64,000 bases of DNA, taken from positions 62,001 to 126,000 of the forward strand of contig NZ_JAQIYM010000006.1 of assembly GCF_028823535.1 (NCBI RefSeq), given 5' to 3'. Positions 54,802 through 64,000 of the stretch are shown piece after piece; position 1 is the stretch's first letter; each line of letters starts with the position of its first letter. This DNA is from Pseudomonas serbica. GTDB lineage: Bacteria > Pseudomonadota > Gammaproteobacteria > Pseudomonadales > Pseudomonadaceae. The notes beneath the pieces are model-generated. The model saw only the letters and a list, made by a program, of their open reading frames with translations, ran no database searches and had not been told where the DNA came from. The position numbers were made by a program, and so were the translations under genes.

Positions 54802-57495
54802 TCAGGCGATCGGGCCGCGCGGATAGCGTTTGAGCCTGTCGATCAGGTCGAGGCCCGGGATCGGTTTGTCGAACAGGTAGCCCTGGCCAACGTCGCAACG
54901 GTGGCGACGCAGGAAGGCTAGCTGTTCGGCTGTCTCGATGCCTTCAGCCACGACCTTGAGTTTCAGGTTGTGGGCCATGGCGATCACTGCGGAGGTGATT
55001 TCCATGTCGTCCTGGTTATCCGGGATTTCATGAATGAAGCTGCGATCGATCTTGATGATGTCGATGGGGAATTTTTTCAAGTAGCTGAGCGACGAGTAAC
55101 CGGTGCCGAAGTCGTCCATCGCCAAGGTCAGGCCCAGGCGCTTGAGCTGGTCGAGTTGCAGGTGAGTGTCTTCGGTGGCTTCCAGCAGCAGGCCTTCGGT
55201 CAGTTCCAGCTCCAGCAGGCGCGACGGCAGCGCTTCTTCCTTGAGGATGTTGGCAATGGACGCCACCAGGTCCGGGTCGGAGAACTGTTTGGGTGACAGG
55301 TTGATGGCCACTTGCAGGTTGCCCAGGCCGGCGGCGGTCAGCGCCTTGCTCATGCGGCAGGCCTGGCGGGCGATCCATTTGCCAATCGGAATGATCAGAC
55401 CGGTTTCTTCCGCGACGCTGATGAACTGGTCCGGGCGGATCATGCCTTTTTCCGGGTGATTCCAGCGTAGCAGCGCTTCCATGCCCAGCAGGCGTCCGCT
55501 GCGCAGGCAGAGCTTGGGTTGGTAGAACACGTCCAGTTCGTTCTGGGTCAGGGCGCGACGCAGGTTGTTCTCGACGAACAGTTTGTAACTGGCCTCGGCG
55601 TTCAGGGCTTCGGTGAAGACCTGCACCTGATGTTTGCCGTTGGCCTTGGCCTTGTGCAGGGCCAGCCCGGCGTTGCGCATCAGGGTTTGCGGGTCACGGC
55701 CATGCAAGGGCGCACAGGCCAGGCCGACCGAGCCGGTCACGCTGATCAACTGGTTGTCGACGAACATCGGTTTGTCGAGGGTCGTGAGCAGTTGGTTGGC
55801 GACCTGCTGCCCGAGTTCAAGGCCCGTGTTGTCGAGCAAGACCGCGAATTCGTTACTGGCGAATCGCGCCAGGCTGCCCCCCGGGTTGAGGCTGTTACGC
55901 AGGCGCCGGGCCAGGCTGATCAGCAGTTTGTCGCCGGTCTGATGGCCGAGGCTGTCGTTGATCCGCTTGAAGTTGTCGATGTCCACCAGCAACAGGCTGA
56001 TCGGTGCGTCGCTGTCGCGGGCGAAGCGTTCGTCGAGGTTGCGGATGAAGGCCGGGCGGTTGCCGAGATTGGTCAAGTTGTCGGTGTAAGCCAAGCGCTC
56101 GATGCGCTGCTGGGCAAGCTTGGTCTGGGTGATGTCTTCGTAGATGCCGATGTAATGGGTCAACTCGCGGTTGTCGCCATAGACCTTGGAGATCGACAAT
56201 TGGCCCCAGTAGGGTTCGAGGTTTTTCCGGCGGCTCTTGAATTCGCCTTGCCAACTGTTGCTTTTGGCCAGCGCGGAGGGCGCGTCGAACAGCAGTTCAC
56301 TGAGGTTTTCCAGGGCCGGCAGTTCCGCCAGGCGCTGGCCGTGCACTTCTTCGGTGGTGTACTGGGTAATCGCCGTGAAGCTCGGGTTGACGTACTCCAC
56401 GATGCCGTCGCAATTGACCAGCAAAAAGGCATTGGCGCTTTGCTCGACCGCCCGCTGGAACAGATGCAGGGCGCTGGTGGCGGTGCGACGGTTGTGATTG
56501 CTGATGACCTGGGCGAACTGATCCGCCAGTTCGCCGGCGAAAGCGATTTCGTCCGACTGCCAGGCGCGGGTCGCACCGGTTTGTTCCAGGCACAGCACGC
56601 CAACCACCTGGCCGTCGACGCGGATGCTGGCATCGAGCATCGCGTTGACATCCCGCGGACGCAGGCTTTCGGCCATATCCCGGGTACGCGGGTCGCGCAT
56701 GGCATTGTGGGCGTCGATGGCGCGGCCGGTATGCAAAGCGTCGAGGTAATCGGGAAAAATGCTGACGTCGATTGGCGCCGGCAACAGGTATTCCTGGGTC
56801 GAGCGATGGTAGGCCGAGATGGGCGCCAGCATCGAGCCTTCCAGATGCCATAGGCTGGCGCAGTCGATCTGGTAAATCTCGCAGGCACTGCGGGTGATCA
56901 GTTCGGCGGCTTCCTGCAGGGAGTTGTTGCTGCTGTAGCGCTGGCGGGTCAGCAGCAGGATCAGGTCCTGTTGGGCGCGCACCCGGTCCAGATGCTGCAG
57001 TTGTTCCTGCTGGGCGCGCTGATTGAGCTCCAGGGCGATTTGCAGGCGCGAGTTCTGGGTTTCGAGGTCCAGCGCCGGCAGCAACGGGTCATCTTCGAAC
57101 AGGCCGTCGATGACCAGCAGGTATCCGCGCAGCAGGTGGCGATTGTGTTGTTTGTAGGCTTCGCCCATTTCCAGCAGGTTCAGCGAGCCAGAGGCGGTGT
57201 GCAAGGTGTAGCGGATCAGGTAGTGAGTGCTCTCGCTTAACTGCGCCTGAATCGCATCATGCAGCTGATAGCGAGCTTGCGGCTCCATCAGGCTGGCGTA
57301 GGGCGAGCCGACCAGGGCGCACAGTTCCACGGCCGGCAGGCCAAACTGGCGTTCGCAGTTGGGGTCGAGAAACAGCAGCGCCCAGCTTGGTTCGTTCAGC
57401 CGTTCGAAACGCAGCATGCCGAGCCGCGAGGGCACAGGCAACTGCGTCACTACCTCGGCCACCATACGGCTGGCGGCATCGGGTTGGCTTTTCAT
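54802..57495 (-). CDS. PAS-GAF-PAS-GGDEF-EAL protein, probable c-di-GMP phosphodiesterase
   Basis: 897 residues from ATG 57495. The order is an N-terminal PAS-like domain, a GAF domain (about 200-350), a second PAS with PAC (AVEQSANAFLLVNCDGIVEY), GGDEF (about 480-640) and EAL (about 650-890). The EAL domain looks active: EALLRW, DDFGTGYSSLSYL, KIDRSF and EGIETAEQL are all present. The GGDEF signature is replaced by ASNEF (LARFASNEFAVLL), so cyclase activity is unlikely and the domain may only bind GTP. No membrane span is seen, so it should act in the cytoplasm. Confidence 0.9.
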   Translation of the reverse strand: MKSQPDAASRMVAEVVTQLPVPSRLGMLRFERLNEPSWALLFLDPNCERQFGLPAVELCALVGSPYASLMEPQARYQLHDAIQAQLSESTHYLIRYTLHTASGSLNLLEMGEAYKQHNRHLLRGYLLVIDGLFEDDPLLPALDLETQNSRLQIALELNQRAQQEQLQHLDRVRAQQDLILLLTRQRYSSNNSLQEAAELITRSACEIYQIDCASLWHLEGSMLAPISAYHRSTQEYLLPAPIDVSIFPDYLDALHTGRAIDAHNAMRDPRTRDMAESLRPRDVNAMLDASIRVDGQVVGVLCLEQTGATRAWQSDEIAFAGELADQFAQVISNHNRRTATSALHLFQRAVEQSANAFLLVNCDGIVEYVNPSFTAITQYTTEEVHGQRLAELPALENLSELLFDAPSALAKSNSWQGEFKSRRKNLEPYWGQLSISKVYGDNRELTHYIGIYEDITQTKLAQQRIERLAYTDNLTNLGNRPAFIRNLDERFARDSDAPISLLLVDIDNFKRINDSLGHQTGDKLLISLARRLRNSLNPGGSLARFASNEFAVLLDNTGLELGQQVANQLLTTLDKPMFVDNQLISVTGSVGLACAPLHGRDPQTLMRNAGLALHKAKANGKHQVQVFTEALNAEASYKLFVENNLRRALTQNELDVFYQPKLCLRSGRLLGMEALLRWNHPEKGMIRPDQFISVAEETGLIIPIGKWIARQACRMSKALTAAGLGNLQVAINLSPKQFSDPDLVASIANILKEEALPSRLLELELTEGLLLEATEDTHLQLDQLKRLGLTLAMDDFGTGYSSLSYLKKFPIDIIKIDRSFIHEIPDNQDDMEITSAVIAMAHNLKLKVVAEGIETAEQLAFLRRHRCDVGQGYLFDKPIPGLDLIDRLKRYPRGPIA

Positions 57496-57678
57496 GGAGG
57501 GAAACTCGCTTCGAATATGCTGATCGCGCCGGGCTCTCGCCCTCTTTACTATTGCGTGCGGCAAGGTTGCATCATTGCGACACTGACTGACAAGAGACAT
57601 GAAGGCCAAGTGCTATAAGAATATGTCGGCAGCAGGGACGATTTCTCCAGCGCTCGACTGAAAGATTGTATTGAGGCG

Positions 57679-57754
57679 AAAAGATCGCAGCCTGCGGCAG
57701 CCTCTACAGGGGATGATGCACACCCGCAGGAGGCTGCCGCAGGCTGCGATCTTT
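57679..57754. repeat. Inverted repeat (AAGATCGCAGCCTGCGGCAG type)
   Basis: A 25-base arm beginning AAAGATCGCAGCCTGCGGCA and its inverted copy (ending GGCTGCGATCTTT) enclose about 26 bases. It lies between the EAL protein gene start and the phosphatase gene end. The rest of the 57496-57758 gap shows nothing I can identify. Confidence 0.88.
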
Positions 57755-57758
57755 GCTT

Positions 57759-59165
57759 TTAATGCAGCGTGATGGCGATCGATTGCAAAAGGTTGCCATC
57801 CCTGTCGTGATAACGCACATGAACACGTTCCGAATCGACGATCAGGTGCGCGAAGTTATCCTGGCTGATCACCTCGCTGGTCAATTCGTGTCGGTAATCC
57901 CCCGCCGCGGTTCGGGCCAGGGGTTGATCGAGGATGAAGGTGGAGGCCTTGGCATAGGGCAACAGTTTACTGTTGCACAGGGGCGAGGAGACGATGGTAT
58001 GCACGTCGAATCTCGGGTCCATGCTGTGGCTCAGCCGGCTGGTCAATGAGCCGTGCACGTCGCCTGAAACGAAGAAGACATTCTTGACCGCGTGTGCGCG
58101 AATCGTTTCCAGCAGCCGTAGCCGTTGTTCGGGAAAGCCCTGCCAGGCGTCATTGTCCGGGCGTTTGCTGTCGGGGTAGAACATCACGCTGGTGACCACG
58201 AATTTAACCCGCGCCGAACTGTTGATCAGCCATGTGCACAGGGCCTGTTCCTGTTCGATATCGAGGATGCGTCGGTCGCTGGGCGCAAGATTGCGTCGGG
58301 TGCGGGTGTCGCTGACAAACCACTCGATATCGCCGTCGGTGAACAGGTACCAGTATTTGTCGAGCTTCCTGTTGATTTGCCCATCGGCGCTGAGTTCGTG
58401 CGCCGGGCCATGGCTGGCCTGGTACAACTCATAAGCATTTATCGCATTGGCATATAGACAGTCATCGGACTTGCTTCTGTTGGCCGGCCAATTGTCTTCG
58501 ATCTCATGATCATCGAGGATCATATAAGTTGGCAGGGCTGACATTAACTTGGCAATGTGTGGCTGTGAAAAGGCCACGCGATACTTGTGAAGAATATCCT
58601 TGAGTTCGCGGTCCGGGGCAATGAGGTTCAAATCATCGACATAGATCTGGTCACCGGTCATCAACATGGCGCTGACAGGTGGATCGGCCTGTTCGACCAG
58701 TCTTGATATCGTCGCGAACATCCTGTCGCCCAGATGCGGGTCTGCCGCAATGCCAGCGGTGAGTCGCAGATACCGGCAAGAGCCCACGACATAGGCCTTC
58801 GGTTGTGTCGCCTGGCTTGAGCGGGTGCGCAGGCGATGGATCTGTCCCGGCCACTGCAAGGGCAGCGCCTGGGGTGTATCGACAAAGTGCACAGGGTTCA
58901 TCGGATTGAACCAGCCGGCCTGATATTCATGCACGGTGTCGGCCGCAAGGTCATTGAGAACCAGGACGGCAGACATGTCACGGGCTCTCTCGAGTTCAGC
59001 AAAAATTCCGTTTGACCAGTCCTCTTCACCCAATCGCCGATAGCGAATGCCGGCAAATGCACGGGCGTCTTTGTTGGCTTCTCCTCGCAAAAAGATACGT
59101 GCATGGTTAGTTGTGGTGTGGCCAATGATCGGCCCGACTGTTGGTTTGAACATGTTCGAATCCAT
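57759..59165 (-). CDS. PhoD-like metallophosphatase, no export signal
   Basis: 468 residues from ATG 59165; ATG 59153 is an alternative with a somewhat better GGA upstream. PhoD-family metal sites are visible: AYVVGSCRY, LMTGDQIYVDDL, MILDDHEIEDNWP, WFVSDTRTRR and VFFVSGDVHGS. The family hydrolyses phosphodi- or monoesters with Fe and Ca. Typical PhoD enzymes carry a Tat signal; here no twin-arginine or hydrophobic signal precedes the domain, so a cytoplasmic location is likely. The substrate is unknown. Confidence 0.85.
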   Translation of the reverse strand: MDSNMFKPTVGPIIGHTTTNHARIFLRGEANKDARAFAGIRYRRLGEEDWSNGIFAELERARDMSAVLVLNDLAADTVHEYQAGWFNPMNPVHFVDTPQALPLQWPGQIHRLRTRSSQATQPKAYVVGSCRYLRLTAGIAADPHLGDRMFATISRLVEQADPPVSAMLMTGDQIYVDDLNLIAPDRELKDILHKYRVAFSQPHIAKLMSALPTYMILDDHEIEDNWPANRSKSDDCLYANAINAYELYQASHGPAHELSADGQINRKLDKYWYLFTDGDIEWFVSDTRTRRNLAPSDRRILDIEQEQALCTWLINSSARVKFVVTSVMFYPDSKRPDNDAWQGFPEQRLRLLETIRAHAVKNVFFVSGDVHGSLTSRLSHSMDPRFDVHTIVSSPLCNSKLLPYAKASTFILDQPLARTAAGDYRHELTSEVISQDNFAHLIVDSERVHVRYHDRDGNLLQSIAITLH

Positions 59166-59316
59166 TCGGTTTGTATTAAGGCGCAATCGGCTTTGAACGG
59201 CCGTGCAAGCAGGCTAGTTATTTGGCCTTGAAAAATACCGGGCAGAAACGGATTCGACTTGTGGGGGATATCAGCCACAAATGTAGGAAGTGATCTATTG
59301 GGGTAAAACGCCGGGC

Positions 59317-59346
59317 AAAAAAAGCCCCGCCAAATTGGCGGGGTTG
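59317..59346 (-). terminator. Terminator of the aceE-aceF operon
   Basis: Read on the minus strand, AACCCCGCCA and TGGCGGGGC form a stable hairpin followed by seven T residues. It lies 70 bases after the aceF stop. The plus-strand side lacks a T-run. Confidence 0.88.
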
Positions 59347-59415
59347 AGGTACGAGCGTGGCGCTCGGAAAACGTGAAACGCGACAGGCCCTCCAGTGAAG
59401 GAGGGCCGGCCGGTG

Positions 59416-61383
59416 TTACAGCAGGATGGTGCGGATGTCCGCCAGCAGGTCGCTCAGGCGCTTGGTGAAGCGTGCAGCAGCGGCGCCATTGATCACGCGG
59501 TGATCGTAGGACAGCGACAGTGGCAGCATCAGTTTCGGCTGGAAGGCTTTGCCGTCCCAGACTGGCTGGATGGTTGCCTTGGAAACACCGAGGATCGCCA
59601 CTTCCGGCGCGTTGACGATCGGCGTGAAGCCGGTGCCGCCAATGTGGCCGAGGCTGGAAATGGTGAAGCAGGCGCCTTGCATCTCGTCCGACGAGAGCTT
59701 TTTGGTCCGGGCTTTTTCAGCCAGGGAAGCCGCTTCGGCAGCCAGTTGCAGCAGGCTCTTCTGGTCGACGTTCTTGATGACCGGTACCAGCAGGCCATCC
59801 GGAGTGTCGACGGCGAAGCCGATGTTCACGTATTTCTTGCGGATGATCGCCTTGCCGCTTGGTGCCAGCGAGCTGTTGAAGTCTGGCAGTTCCTTGAGCA
59901 GGTGCGCGCAGGACTTGAGCAACAACGGCAGGATGGTCAGCTTGACGCCGGCCTTCTCTGCAACGGCTTTCTGGGCGGTACGGAACGCTTCCAGCTCGGT
60001 GATATCCGCCGAGTCGAATTGCGTCACGTGCGGCACGTTCAGCCAGCTGCGGTGCAGGTTGGCGGCGCCGACCTGCATCAGGCGGGTCATCGGCACTTCT
60101 TCGATTTCACCGAAGCGGCTGAAGTCCACGACCGGAATCGGCGGGATGCCCGCGCCACCGGTGGCGCCAGCAGCAGCGGCCGGTGCTTCCTTGGCCTTCT
60201 GCATCATGGCTTTGACGTAAACCTGCACGTCTTCTTTCAGGATGCGACCGTGCGGACCGCTGGCGCCAACGGCGCTCAGCTCGACACCGAATTCGCGGGC
60301 CAGTTGACGCACGGCAGGGCCGGCGTGAACCTTGGCGCCAGGCCGGGCTGGAGCGGCAACCGGTGCGGCAGCCGCAGGAGCGGCGGCAGCAGGAGCAGCA
60401 GCAGCGGCTGGCGCAGCAGCGCTCGGCGCGGCAGCGGCTGGTGCCGGAGCAGCGGCCGGGGCAGCACCTTTGACTTTCAGCTTGAGGATCAGGTCGCCGG
60501 TACCGACTTCGTCGTCCAGCTTGACGGAGATGCTTTCCACCACGCCAGCGGCAGGCGATGGAATCTCCATGCTTGCCTTGTCGGATTCCAGGGTGATCAG
60601 CGACTGGTCGGCTTCAACGCTGTCGCCGGCCTTGACCAGGACTTCGATGATCTTGGCCTTGCCCGCCGAACCGATGTCCGGTACGTGGATGTCCTGGACG
60701 CTGTCGGCTACCGGTGCAGCAGGCGCAGCGGCCTGTGCCGGAGCAGCGGCGGCAGGAGCAGCAGCAGCTTGAGCAGGCGCAGCGGCAGCAGCCGGTGCCG
60801 CAGCACCTGCTACTTCCAGGTCCAGGATCAGGTCGCCGGTGCCGACTTCGTCGTTGAGCTTGACGCTGATGGCCTTGACCACGCCAGCGGCAGGCGACGG
60901 GATTTCCATGCTGGCCTTGTCGGATTCCAGGGTGATCAGCGACTGGTCAGCCGTGACGGTGTCGCCGACCTTGACCTGGATCTCGATGATCTGGGCCTTG
61001 CCCGACGAACCGATGTCCGGCACGTGCACTTGCTGAACCGAAGCGGCAGCAGGCGCAGCAGCAGGAGCGGCCGGCGCTGGGGCAGCGGCCGGTTTCTCTT
61101 CTGCTTTTGCAGCAGGCGCAGCGGCAGCCGCGGGCGCCGCAGCAGCGGCACCTTCGACTTCCAGCTCCAGCAACTCGTCGCCTTCTTTCAGGCGATCGCC
61201 CAGCTTCACTTTCAGGCTCTTGACGATACCGGCCTTCGGCGCAGGCACTTCCATGCTCGCCTTGTCCGATTCCAGCGTCAGGATGCTCTGCTCGGCTTCG
61301 ATGCGGTCGCCGACCTTCACAAACAGTTCAATTACTTCACCTTCACCGCTGCCGATGTCAGGTACGCGAATGAGTTCGCTCAC
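59416..61383 (-). CDS. aceF: Dihydrolipoyllysine acetyltransferase, pyruvate dehydrogenase E2
   Basis: 655 residues from a GTG start with AGGAGAG upstream. Three lipoyl domains lie at about 1-78, 118-195 and 236-313, each with the lipoylated Lys in ESDKASMEVP or ESDKASMEIP. They are joined by Ala/Pro-rich linkers. The subunit-binding domain follows (GPAVRQLAREFGVELSAVGA), then the catalytic domain with LSYDHRVINGAAAARF holding the active-site His and Asp. It passes the acetyl group to CoA in the pyruvate dehydrogenase complex. The gene is 11 bases after aceE. Confidence 0.96.
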   Translation of the reverse strand: MSELIRVPDIGSGEGEVIELFVKVGDRIEAEQSILTLESDKASMEVPAPKAGIVKSLKVKLGDRLKEGDELLELEVEGAAAAAPAAAAAPAAKAEEKPAAAPAPAAPAAAPAAASVQQVHVPDIGSSGKAQIIEIQVKVGDTVTADQSLITLESDKASMEIPSPAAGVVKAISVKLNDEVGTGDLILDLEVAGAAAPAAAAAPAQAAAAPAAAAPAQAAAPAAPVADSVQDIHVPDIGSAGKAKIIEVLVKAGDSVEADQSLITLESDKASMEIPSPAAGVVESISVKLDDEVGTGDLILKLKVKGAAPAAAPAPAAAAPSAAAPAAAAAPAAAAPAAAAPVAAPARPGAKVHAGPAVRQLAREFGVELSAVGASGPHGRILKEDVQVYVKAMMQKAKEAPAAAAGATGGAGIPPIPVVDFSRFGEIEEVPMTRLMQVGAANLHRSWLNVPHVTQFDSADITELEAFRTAQKAVAEKAGVKLTILPLLLKSCAHLLKELPDFNSSLAPSGKAIIRKKYVNIGFAVDTPDGLLVPVIKNVDQKSLLQLAAEAASLAEKARTKKLSSDEMQGACFTISSLGHIGGTGFTPIVNAPEVAILGVSKATIQPVWDGKAFQPKLMLPLSLSYDHRVINGAAAARFTKRLSDLLADIRTILL

Positions 61384-61394
61384 AGAATCTCTCC

Positions 61395-64000
61395 TCAGCA
61401 GTCCAGTGGGTTGAGTTTTTCCGGGTTGATACCGAACTTGGCAATGGCTTCAGCCACGACCTTAGGTTCGATGTCACCACGGTCAGCCAGTGCTTCCAGG
61501 GCTGCCAACACCACGAAATGACGGTCGACTTCGAAGAAATGACGCAGTTTCTTGCGGCTGTCGCTGCGGCCAAAACCGTCGGTGCCCAGGACTTTGAATT
61601 CCTTGGACGGTACCCACTGACGGATCTGCTCGGCGAACAGTTTCATGTAGTCGGTAGAGGCGATGACCGGACCTTTACGGCCGTTCAGGCACTCTTCCAC
61701 ATAGCTCAGCTTAGGCTTCTGGCCAGGGTGCAGACGGTTGGTGCGCTCAACGGCCAGGCCGTCGCGACGCAGTTCGTTGAAGCTGGTAACGCTCCATACG
61801 TCAGCACCGACGTTGAACTCTTCACGCAGGATCTTCGCTGCTTCACGGACTTCACGCAGGATGGTGCCGGAGCCCATCAGCTGGACGTGGTGCGCCGCTT
61901 CGCGGTTGTCTTCTTCCAGCAGGTACATGCCCTTCTTGATGCCTTCTTCGGCACCGGCTGGCATGGCTGGCTGCTGGTACGATTCGTTCATCACGGTGAT
62001 GTAGTAGAAGACGTCCTGTTGCTCTTCGGTCATCTTCTTCATGCCGTCCTGAATGATCACCGCCAGCTCGTAGCCGTAGGTTGGATCGTAGGTGCGGCAG
62101 TTCGGGATGGTCGCGGCCAGCAGGTGGCTGTGACCGTCTTCGTGTTGCAGGCCTTCACCGTTCAGGGTGGTACGGCCGGCGGTGCCGCCGATCAGGAAGC
62201 CACGGGTACGGCTGTCGCCAGCGGCCCAGGCCAGGTCGCCGATACGCTGGAAGCCGAACATCGAGTAGAAGATGTAGAACGGCAGCATTGGCTGGTTGTG
62301 GCTGGAGTACGAAGTACCGGCAGCGATGAAGGAGCTCATGGCGCCCGCTTCGTTGATGCCTTCTTCGAGGATCTGGCCCTTCTTGTCTTCCTTGTAGAAC
62401 ATCACCTGGTCTTTATCGACTGGCTCGTAGAGCTGGCCGACGGACGAGTAGATGCCCAACTGACGGAACATGCCTTCCATACCGAAGGTACGGGCTTCGT
62501 CCGGGATGATCGGCACGATGCGCGGACCGATTTCCTTGTCCTTGACCAGTTGCGCGAGGATGCGCACGAAGGCCATGGTGGTGGAGATTTCACGATCGCC
62601 CGAACCGTCGAGGATGGCCTTGAGGGTATCCAGTGGCGGAGTCGGAACGCTGAAGCTTTGTGCGCGGCGCTGTGGCACGAAACCGCCCAGTGCAGTGCGG
62701 CGCTCGCTCAGGTAGCGGGCTTCGGCGCTGTTTGGCTCCGGCTTGAAGAACGGCAGGTTTTCCAGTTCTTCGTCTTTTACAGGGATGTCGAAACGATCAC
62801 GGAACAACTTCAGGCTGTCGACATCGACTTTCTTGGTGTTGTGCGCAGTGTTTTTCGCTTCGCCGGCACCGGTGCCATAACCCTTGATGGTCTTGGCCAG
62901 GATGACAGTCGGCTGTTCTTTGTGGTTGACCGCTTCGTGGTAAGCCGCATAGACCTTGTACGGGTCGTGGCCGCCACGGTTGAGTTTCCAGATTTCGTCG
63001 TCGGACAGGTCTTCGACCATCGCCTTGAGTTCTGGCGTGTTGAAGAAGTGTTCACGCACGAACGCGCCGTCTTTGGCTTTGTAGTTCTGGTACTCGCCGT
63101 CGATGACTTCGTCCATGCGGCGTTGCAGGATGCCGTCGACGTCCTTGGCCAGCAGTGGGTCCCAGAAACGGCCCCAGATAACTTTGGTCACGTTCCACTG
63201 GGCACCGCGGAATACGCCTTCGAGTTCCTGGATGATCTTGCCGTTGCCGCGAACCGGGCCATCGAGGCGCTGCAGGTTGCAGTTGATGACGAAGATCAGG
63301 TTGTCCAGCTTCTCGCGGCCAGCCAGGGAGATCGCGCCCAGGGATTCCGGCTCGTCGCACTCGCCGTCGCCCAGGAAGCACCAGACTTTCTGCTTGCCGG
63401 CAGGAATGAAGCCACGGGCTTCCAGGTACTTCATGAAGCGCGCCTGGTAGATCGCCTGGATCGGGCCCAGACCCATGGATACCGTCGGGAACTGCCAGAA
63501 GTCAGGCATCAGCCAAGGGTGCGGATAGGACGACAAGCCCTGGCCGTCGACTTCCTGGCGGAAGTTGTTCATCTGTTCTTCGCTGATGCGGCCTTCCATG
63601 AACGCACGGGCATAAACGCCTGGCGAGGTGTGGCCCTGGAAGTAGATCAGGTCACCGCCGTGTTCGTCGGTCGGGGCCTGGAAGAAGTAGTTGAAGCCGA
63701 TGTCATACAGGGTCGCACTGGAAGCGAAGCTGGAGATGTGACCGCCGAGGTCAGAATCTTTCAGGTTCGTACGCATTACCATGGCCATCGCGTTCCAGCG
63801 TACCAGCGAGCGAATGCGGCGTTCCATGAACAGGTCGCCAGGCATGCGTGCTTCGTGGGTTACCGGGATGGTGTTGCGGTAAGGCGTGGTGATGGCGTAA
63901 GGCAACTGCGAACCGCTGCGGGTCGCGAGTTCACCCATACGGGTCATCAGATAGTGAGCACGGTCTTCGCCTTCTTTGTCGAGAACCGATTCCAGGGCGT
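61395..64000 (-). CDS. aceE: Pyruvate dehydrogenase E1 component, 5' end outside the window
   Basis: 868 residues are present, with the frame open to the window edge; the residues before the first internal Met read [17 protein letters not shown] as in other AceE proteins, so only about a dozen are missing. The thiamine diphosphate and Mg motif is [16 protein letters not shown], and [20 protein letters not shown] and [19 protein letters not shown] are typical of the homodimeric bacterial E1. It decarboxylates pyruvate and transfers the acetyl unit to AceF, its operon partner. Confidence 0.96.
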   Translation of the reverse strand, partial: ALESVLDKEGEDRAHYLMTRMGELATRSGSQLPYAITTPYRNTIPVTHEARMPGDLFMERRIRSLVRWNAMAMVMRTNLKDSDLGGHISSFASSATLYDIGFNYFFQAPTDEHGGDLIYFQGHTSPGVYARAFMEGRISEEQMNNFRQEVDGQGLSSYPHPWLMPDFWQFPTVSMGLGPIQAIYQARFMKYLEARGFIPAGKQKVWCFLGDGECDEPESLGAISLAGREKLDNLIFVINCNLQRLDGPVRGNGKIIQELEGVFRGAQWNVTKVIWGRFWDPLLAKDVDGILQRRMDEVIDGEYQNYKAKDGAFVREHFFNTPELKAMVEDLSDDEIWKLNRGGHDPYKVYAAYHEAVNHKEQPTVILAKTIKGYGTGAGEAKNTAHNTKKVDVDSLKLFRDRFDIPVKDEELENLPFFKPEPNSAEARYLSERRTALGGFVPQRRAQSFSVPTPPLDTLKAILDGSGDREISTTMAFVRILAQLVKDKEIGPRIVPIIPDEARTFGMEGMFRQLGIYSSVGQLYEPVDKDQVMFYKEDKKGQILEEGINEAGAMSSFIAAGTSYSSHNQPMLPFYIFYSMFGFQRIGDLAWAAGDSRTRGFLIGGTAGRTTLNGEGLQHEDGHSHLLAATIPNCRTYDPTYGYELAVIIQDGMKKMTEEQQDVFYYITVMNESYQQPAMPAGAEEGIKKGMYLLEEDNREAAHHVQLMGSGTILREVREAAKILREEFNVGADVWSVTSFNELRRDGLAVERTNRLHPGQKPKLSYVEECLNGRKGPVIASTDYMKLFAEQIRQWVPSKEFKVLGTDGFGRSDSRKKLRHFFEVDRHFVVLAALEALADRGDIEPKVVAEAIAKFGINPEKLNPLDC

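Noticed and set aside
59395..61521. A 708-codon plus-strand frame and Ser/Gly- and Ala-rich runs opposite aceF
   Set aside because: The runs mirror the three lipoyl domains and Ala/Pro linkers of AceF. The repeated DNA is protein domain duplication, not a tandem repeat element or a separate gene.

Overview
The window looks like chromosomal DNA of a Pseudomonas of the fluorescens group. The evidence is uniformly GC-rich coding DNA, protein sequences typical of that genus (HemE, PutA, PutP, AceE/AceF, TrxC, SelO), REP-type palindromes of the GTAGGAGCGAGC and GTGGGAGCGGGCTTGCTCGCG kinds between genes, and small DUF6124/DUF3077-like proteins common in Pseudomonas. I see no tRNA, rRNA, CRISPR array, insertion sequence or prophage.

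Layout. 1-12.3 kb (+): the end of hemE, then a secreted chitin-active lytic polysaccharide monooxygenase (LPMO), a cytochrome b561 and a compact 11-gene type II secretion operon (gspC to gspM). This reads as an enzyme, a possible electron donor and an exporter. 12.3-14.6 kb: an MFS transporter divergent from a LysR regulator. 14.6-15.5 kb: a REP pair, a structured leader and a small DUF6124-type gene. 15.5-32.9 kb (-): one tightly coupled operon of about 19 genes for an aryl polyene (APE) pigment. It holds ketosynthases, a chain-length factor, a ketoreductase, two dehydratase domains, two ACPs, an AMP ligase, an aromatic amino acid ammonia-lyase, acyl- and glycosyltransferases, a thioesterase, LolA- and MMPL-type export proteins, a halogenase-like flavoprotein and a lipoprotein. 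33-46 kb: ParA-like ATPase, trxC, selO, mscK, a K+/H+ antiporter, a ZapB-like/ZapA-like pair, a chemoreceptor and an acyl-CoA dehydrogenase. 46.3-52.3 kb: divergent putA and putP for proline use, with PutA-type operator motifs between them. 52.4-53 kb: a second copy of the structured leader and another small gene. 53-64 kb: rlmJ, msrA, a PAS/GAF/GGDEF/EAL protein, a PhoD-like phosphatase, and aceF and aceE (pyruvate dehydrogenase, cut by the window end).

The most unusual signal is a pair of structured 5' leaders, at 14868-15038 and 52437-52620. They lie 37 kb apart, and each ends exactly 55 nt before the start codon of a small Pseudomonas-type gene. Their sequences have diverged, but the same ordered helices are kept, including a continuous 16-bp helix and a second helix that interleaves with it in pseudoknot order. 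Several base pairs differ between the copies in a compensating way. Also notable: a REP doublet inserted in frame into the signal peptide of the APE LolA-like gene, a 16-codon ORF between two APE genes with its own ribosome-binding site, and halogenase hallmark residues in the APE flavoprotein.

Start codons were chosen from ribosome-binding sites, ATGA/TGATG stop-start overlaps and family N-termini. All functions are inferred from sequence reading alone.
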